Of a stretch of DNA of 64,000 bases, positions 62,446 through 64,000 are shown one piece after another. Below the pieces are notes generated by a model that was not told the DNA's origin, searched no databases, and saw nothing but the letters and a program-made list of their open reading frames with translations. The DNA is taken from assembly GCA_008501765.1 (NCBI GenBank), contig QQUE01000008.1:1-64000 (forward strand). Reading direction: 5' to 3'. Each line of letters opens with the position of its first letter. The stretch's first letter is position 1. A program made the translations under genes and the position numbers. Origin of the DNA: Calditrichota bacterium (GTDB taxonomy: Bacteria; Zhuqueibacterota; Zhuqueibacteria; Zhuqueibacterales; Geothermadaptataceae).

Positions 62446-63885
62446 TTAATCGCCCTTCATTTCCTGCTCGCGGTGGCGCACTGAAATATCGAGATCGTAT
62501 TTCTTCTCGAGAATTTTTGCCAGGTTATTGGCACAATAAACAGAACGGTGCTGCCCACCTGTACAGCCAAATGAAACCATCAGATCAGTAAAATTTCGTT
62601 TCTGATAATTCTGAATTGAGCCGTCAACCAGGCGAACAATATTCAATAAAAACTGGTCAACTTCATATTCATTTTTGAGAAAATCGATCACCGGCTGATC
62701 GTTTCCTGTGAGGTGTTTGTACTCCTCGTAGCGTCCTGGATTCGGTAGCGAGCGGCAATCAAAAACAAAGCCGCCGCCGTGACCTGTTTCGTCAACCGGG
62801 ATGCCGCGTTTGTAGGAAAAACTCTGAATCCGCAGCCGCAGTTTGAGCTGGGCATTGCCAAGTGTGCGTAAAAATGAGGAGCGCACCAGCCGGGTCCAGG
62901 CGTCTGTGAGTGCGGGTAACTTAATGGGCAATTCCGCTGTCTGGAGCAACCATTCGAGATTGCGGATGGCGAAGGGCACGCTTTTGAGAAAATGTTCTTT
63001 GCGTTCATAAAATCCACGAAAACCATAAGCACCCAACGCCTGCATAATCCGCACGAAAACATAGCCATAGTAATATTGCATGAATTCGTCTTTTTTGAAT
63101 TTATGTATTTTCCCCAGCGCATCAAGATAACAGTCAAGTAAATGATTTCTCACATCTTGTGGAATGTCTGCCTTGGCATCGAACAGGAGGGAGGCGACAT
63201 CGTATTGCAAAGCTCCGCGGCGGCCACCCTGATAATCAATGAAATAAGGTCGATCGTTAAGGAGCATGATATTTCTCGATTGGAAATCCCGGAAAAGAAA
63301 AAAATCACGCTCCGCGGTTAGCAGAAAATCGGTGAATTTATGAAAGTCATTTTCGAGATATTGTTCATCGAAGGGGATCTTGGCAAGTTTGAGAAAATAA
63401 TATTTAAAATAGTTTAAATCCCACATCATCGATTGTTTATCAAAACTGGATCGGGGGTAGCAGACATCAAAATTTAATTTCTGCCCGGCGGTAATTTGAA
63501 TGTGCGGCAGGGTTGTGATCACTTGCTCATAAACTTTTACAAGCTCATCGGGAAATCCACTTTCGTTGCGGTTTTCGGTCAGGAATTCGAAAAGTGTCAA
63601 ATCACCGAGATCTTCTTCGAGATAAATGCCTTTATCGATATCCTCTACATAGATTTCCGGGACATCCAACTTGTTTTCTTTAAACTGTTTGGAAAAGGTC
63701 AGAAACGCAATATTTTCGCGCCTGTCATCATTTTGAACGCCGATTGCCGTCTGTCCATTTTCCCCGAAAAGGCGAAAATATTTGCGATCGGAACCGTGCG
63801 CGCTCATTTGTAAAATCTGGCTCGGCTTCGAACCACTCCAGTTTTCATATAATTCGGTGAGTTGTTTTTTTATCGAAGTACTCAT
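62446..63885 (-). CDS. AmgK-like sugar kinase fused to a RapZ C-terminal domain
   Basis: About 479 residues from the ATG at 63885; the frame extends upstream without a ribosome site. The N-terminal about 330 residues are an aminoglycoside-phosphotransferase-fold kinase: GSDRKYFRLF, the catalytic loop FRDFQSRNIML and FIDYQGGRRG. The C-terminal about 130 residues match the RapZ C-terminal domain: FDCRSLPNPGRYEEYK, GCTGGQHRSV and a DISVRHRE end. In E. coli that domain binds small RNAs and senses GlcN6P; alone here it lacks the RapZ kinase half. The fusion suggests a MurNAc/GlcNAc kinase allosterically tuned by an amino-sugar. It is followed by the MurU-like gene. Confidence 0.87.
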   Translation of the reverse strand: MSTSIKKQLTELYENWSGSKPSQILQMSAHGSDRKYFRLFGENGQTAIGVQNDDRRENIAFLTFSKQFKENKLDVPEIYVEDIDKGIYLEEDLGDLTLFEFLTENRNESGFPDELVKVYEQVITTLPHIQITAGQKLNFDVCYPRSSFDKQSMMWDLNYFKYYFLKLAKIPFDEQYLENDFHKFTDFLLTAERDFFLFRDFQSRNIMLLNDRPYFIDYQGGRRGALQYDVASLLFDAKADIPQDVRNHLLDCYLDALGKIHKFKKDEFMQYYYGYVFVRIMQALGAYGFRGFYERKEHFLKSVPFAIRNLEWLLQTAELPIKLPALTDAWTRLVRSSFLRTLGNAQLKLRLRIQSFSYKRGIPVDETGHGGGFVFDCRSLPNPGRYEEYKHLTGNDQPVIDFLKNEYEVDQFLLNIVRLVDGSIQNYQKRNFTDLMVSFGCTGGQHRSVYCANNLAKILEKKYDLDISVRHREQEMKGD

Positions 63886-63953
63886 AAAAATCCATTCATT
63901 TTGAAAAATTATTGCAGAGAATGTAGAAAAACATGATGACAGATGCAAGAATG

Positions 63954-63981
63954 ATCCCGGGTTAAAATCGCCACCCGGGAT
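63954..63981. terminator. GC-rich hairpin upstream of the kinase-RapZ gene
   Basis: ATCCCGGGT (63954-63962) and ACCCGGGAT (63973-63981) form a 9-bp perfect stem with a 10-base loop. No T-run follows on either strand in view. It may end the gene beyond the right edge or be part of the leader of the kinase-RapZ gene. Confidence 0.5.
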
Positions 63982-64000
63982 ATAAAATCGGCAGGTCTGC

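Overview
The window looks like a chromosomal segment from an uncultivated-type FCB-group bacterium (Calditrichota / KSB1 / Ignavibacteria-like). Evidence: an amylase with a C-terminal sorting domain of the 'NYPNPFNP' type IX secretion style, many lipoproteins with relaxed lipoboxes, giant multi-PAS hybrid kinases, an ECF-sigma / Ser-Thr-kinase-TPR pair, and moderate GC with AT-rich spacers. The exact phylum is inference. No rRNA, tRNA, CRISPR array, transposase or phage structural gene was seen.

Layout. 1-3.7 kb: a minus-strand cassette of a small membrane protein, a small zinc-ribbon protein and a large CHAT-protease / STAND-NTPase / TPR protein that runs off the left edge. It ends in almost identical 120-bp TPR units that differ at a single codon. 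4.1-6.5 kb: a NatAB-like ABC exporter and a DUF302 protein. 6.5-7.9 kb: spacer with MITE-like repeats and a 51-codon gene with its own promoter and terminator. 7.9-19.1 kb: two giant PAS-array hybrid histidine kinases flanking a CheY-like receiver. 19.8-23.4 kb: an envelope operon of a SUMF1-fold lipoprotein, a second lipoprotein and an M6 metalloprotease. 23.9-27.1 kb: bacterioferritin, then a GT2 / GT-C glycosyltransferase pair. 27.1-30.5 kb: fused isobutyryl-CoA mutase IcmF. 31.1-34.7 kb: a two-component system whose kinase carries an FG-GAP-like external sensor and whose regulator is NtrC-like.

35.4-40.9 kb: a tightly overlapping five-gene operon (PLP enzyme, DUF1611 protein, QueC-like PP-loop ATPase, creatininase-family hydrolase, enolase-superfamily dipeptide epimerase). 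It suggests D-glutamate / acyl-amino-acid / muropeptide chemistry. 41.5-45.1 kb: an SbcD-like phosphoesterase, a frameshifted GyrI-like gene, a DUF1801 protein and MeaB. 45.5-47.9 kb: a secreted GH13 amylase. 48.4-51.5 kb: a phage-like lysis set (SH3b-muramidase, 3-TM holin, permuted papain-like peptidase) plus a GNAT acetyltransferase. 51.7-53.0 kb: a trypsin-like protease and a stand-alone relative of its N-terminal domain. 53.5-58.4 kb: ECF sigma and Ser/Thr kinase-TPR, convergent with a cholesterol-dependent-cytolysin-family lipoprotein whose C-terminal domain is unlike the usual one. 58.8-63.9 kb: acyltransferase, membrane-anchored creatininase, DUF4231 protein, and a MurU-like / AmgK-RapZ-fusion pair for cell-wall sugar salvage.

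The strongest candidates for something new are the CHAT-STAND-TPR cassette with single-codon-variable repeats, the five-gene PP-loop/DUF1611/epimerase operon, and the cytolysin-family lipoprotein. All calls come from reading the sequence; no database search was run.
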